NCBI GenBank assembly: GCA_913041025.1
Contig: CAJWGQ010000134.1
Coordinates: 1 to 7,813, forward strand
Source of the DNA: an uncultured Gammaproteobacteria bacterium
GTDB lineage: Bacteria > Pseudomonadota > Gammaproteobacteria > Pseudomonadales > Azotimanducaceae_A
DNA: 7,813 nt
Direction of reading: 5' to 3'
Part shown: positions 6,491 to 7,813 of the stretch, piece by piece
Layout of the letters: each line of letters opens with the position of its first letter
Numbering within the stretch: the stretch's first letter is position 1
The notes under the pieces: model-generated
Seen by the model: the letters and a program-made list of their open reading frames with translations, nothing else
Told to the model about the DNA's origin: nothing
The model's database searches: none
Made by a program: the position numbers and the translations under genes

Positions 6491-7753
6491 TTACTCAGTC
6501 GTTAATTTAGCCGTGTCGTTGTAAGTTTCTTTATCCAACTGACCCTCACTAGCCGCAATGGAGGTAGCAACCATACCGTCTCCAGCAACATTAACTGTCG
6601 TTCGCATCATATCCAAAAGTCGGTCAACTCCAATAATCAAGCCTATCCCTTCTACCGGCAAACCCGCCTGAGCTAGGACCATGCTTAACATCACTATACC
6701 GACCCCAGGAACTCCCGCCGCGCCAATCGAAACCATGGTCGCAGTGAGAATAACCATCAAATACGCGTTCACCGACAGATCAATTCCATAGAATTGCGCA
6801 ATAAATACGGTCGCGACTCCCTGCATAATCGCCGTACCATCCATGTTTATTGTCGTTCCCAGTGGCACGGCAAAAGACGCCACTTTATTGTCTACTCCTA
6901 GTTTTTCTTTGACCGTACGAAGAGTAACCGGCATCGTCGCCCCACTCGAGGCAGTGCTAAAAGCCACCAAAAAAGGTTCTCTCATTTTTCTTAGGTAAGT
7001 AATTGGATTAACTTTGGCAATAAAAGTGAGCAACATTGGATACACAATGAGAGCCTGCATGGACAACACCAAAACGACGGTAAAAAAGTAACTAGCCAGC
7101 TTTGTGATTTCATTCCAGCCAACAGTTAGCCCCAGTTTGAGCATCAAGCAGAAAACCCCATAAGGCGCCAACGCGATGATCATCGTAATCAATCGCATAA
7201 GGATCTCATTCAAGTCCTCAAAGAAACTAATTACCCTCTCTCCCGCTAATTTACTCTGACTTAACGCAATTCCTAACAACATCGCAAATACAATGATTTG
7301 CAACATCTCGCCCTCAGCCATCGAAGCAATCGGATTATCAGGGAAAATATTGATCAGAGTCTCTTTGATACCCGGAGGCTCCTTCCCTTGATAGTCTGGC
7401 GCCTCCAGTACGCTACCGGCGTCCATGCCAGGATCAATAATCAAGGAAATTGACAAAGCCATTGTCACAGCGATCGCCGTCGTAAAAAGATAGAGACCTA
7501 TCGCTTTACCGCCTAGACGGCCAATGCTCCCAGTAGCACCTAAACTCGCGGCGCCACAAGTTAGTGAGACAAACACCAAAGGAACCACCAGCATCTTCAA
7601 GGAAACTATGAATACCTGGCCAATCCCGTCGAAAAGGCCATCCACCAGATAGATTCTAAACAAATTCTCCGGCGGAAGACTGAGCCACTGGAATACAAGC
7701 CCTGACAGCAGCCCAACAATCATTCCGGTGAGAATTTTTGCGGTTAAGCTCAT
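6491..7753 (-). CDS. Dicarboxylate/amino acid:cation symporter (DAACS family)
   Basis: Inner-membrane secondary transporter of the glutamate/aspartate/C4-dicarboxylate family, taking up anionic substrates with sodium or protons. The 420-residue length is normal and the whole protein is hydrophobic. Family signatures: N-terminal MSLTAKILTGMIVG; NIFPDNPIASMAEGEMLQII (135-154); re-entrant loop HP1 with AFSTASSGAT (264-273); NMDGT in TM7 (303-307), part of a cation site; HP2 with GAAGVPG (344-350); and TM8 with D377, D381, R384, N388 and D392, equivalent to GltPh D390, D394, R397, N401 and D405. The retained R384 argues for acidic substrates. Arg276 of GltPh is Ala268 here, and the EAAT arginine at the GltPh Met395 position is Met382. 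Glutamate, aspartate and C4-dicarboxylates cannot be told apart, so no symbol is given. The start lies 9 bases after the rubredoxin stop, with only a weak GGG upstream; the gene converges on recG. Confidence 0.93.
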   Translation of the reverse strand: MSLTAKILTGMIVGLLSGLVFQWLSLPPENLFRIYLVDGLFDGIGQVFIVSLKMLVVPLVFVSLTCGAASLGATGSIGRLGGKAIGLYLFTTAIAVTMALSISLIIDPGMDAGSVLEAPDYQGKEPPGIKETLINIFPDNPIASMAEGEMLQIIVFAMLLGIALSQSKLAGERVISFFEDLNEILMRLITMIIALAPYGVFCLMLKLGLTVGWNEITKLASYFFTVVLVLSMQALIVYPMLLTFIAKVNPITYLRKMREPFLVAFSTASSGATMPVTLRTVKEKLGVDNKVASFAVPLGTTINMDGTAIMQGVATVFIAQFYGIDLSVNAYLMVILTATMVSIGAAGVPGVGIVMLSMVLAQAGLPVEGIGLIIGVDRLLDMMRTTVNVAGDGMVATSIAASEGQLDKETYNDTAKLTTE

Positions 7754-7762
7754 ATTCTATAC

Positions 7763-7813
7763 TTACCCAATCTCAATCATTTCAAAATCATCCTTGCCAA
7801 CACCACACTCCGG
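7763..7813 (-). CDS. Rubredoxin, C-terminal fragment (cut by window edge)
   Basis: The 16 codons before the stop read PECGVGKDDFEMIEIG, the hallmark end of bacterial rubredoxins (second iron-binding knuckle CPxCG, then GKxxFE). Rubredoxins are about 55-residue cytoplasmic proteins carrying one iron bound by four cysteines; they pass electrons, for example from rubredoxin reductase to alkane hydroxylase or in oxidative-stress pathways. Only one of the four ligands is inside the window; the rest lies beyond position 7813. The gene is on the same strand as the symporter and ends 9 bases before it, so the two may share a transcript. Identification rests on a short segment, but the segment is highly characteristic. 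Confidence 0.88.
   Translation of the reverse strand, partial: PECGVGKDDFEMIEIG

Noticed and set aside
7754..7761. TATAGAAT on the minus strand just before the symporter ATG, resembling a -10 box.
   Set aside because: No -35-like hexamer lies 15-19 bases upstream, and transcription from it would begin inside the coding region after the ATG.

Overview
The window looks like a chromosomal housekeeping segment of a gammaproteobacterium of moderate to low GC (roughly 40-45% by eye). The SpoT, omega, RecG and rubredoxin sequences resemble those of Pseudomonas and related groups. The order yicC, gmk, rpoZ, spoT, ridA, recG with a rubredoxin gene nearby recalls that neighbourhood in Pseudomonas, but with fewer genes in between. 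A marine or other free-living relative is plausible; genus cannot be read from the sequence alone.

Plus strand, 27-6471: six genes run head to tail with almost no gaps. yicC (YicC-family endoribonuclease) overlaps gmk (guanylate kinase) by 4 nt. After 49 nt comes rpoZ (RNA polymerase omega), which overlaps spoT (ppGpp synthetase/hydrolase) by 11 nt. ridA (enamine/imine deaminase) and recG (branched-DNA helicase) follow, 4 nt apart. The set joins guanine nucleotide supply (Gmk), the alarmone enzyme that uses GDP/GTP (SpoT) and an RNA polymerase subunit that forms part of one ppGpp site (omega). A good sigma70-type promoter spans the end of gmk and could drive rpoZ-spoT and the genes after it separately.

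Minus strand, 7813-6491: the last 16 codons of a rubredoxin gene enter from the right edge, followed after 9 nt by a complete sodium/dicarboxylate-amino acid symporter (DAACS family). It converges on recG with only 19 nt between stop codons and no visible hairpin terminator.

I see no mobile element, CRISPR array, tRNA, rRNA or novel multi-gene system; the gene content is ordinary. The points of interest are local: (1) ridA appears to start at a non-canonical ATA codon at 4053 behind a perfect AGGAGG, not at the ATG at 4077; (2) that ATG lies inside a perfect 10-bp inverted repeat with an 11-nt loop; (3) spoT has a run of nine A between its hydrolase and synthetase domains, where slippage either way would yield a hydrolase-only product; (4) the rpoZ-spoT promoter has a GC-rich discriminator. 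No gene-free stretch is longer than 49 bases.
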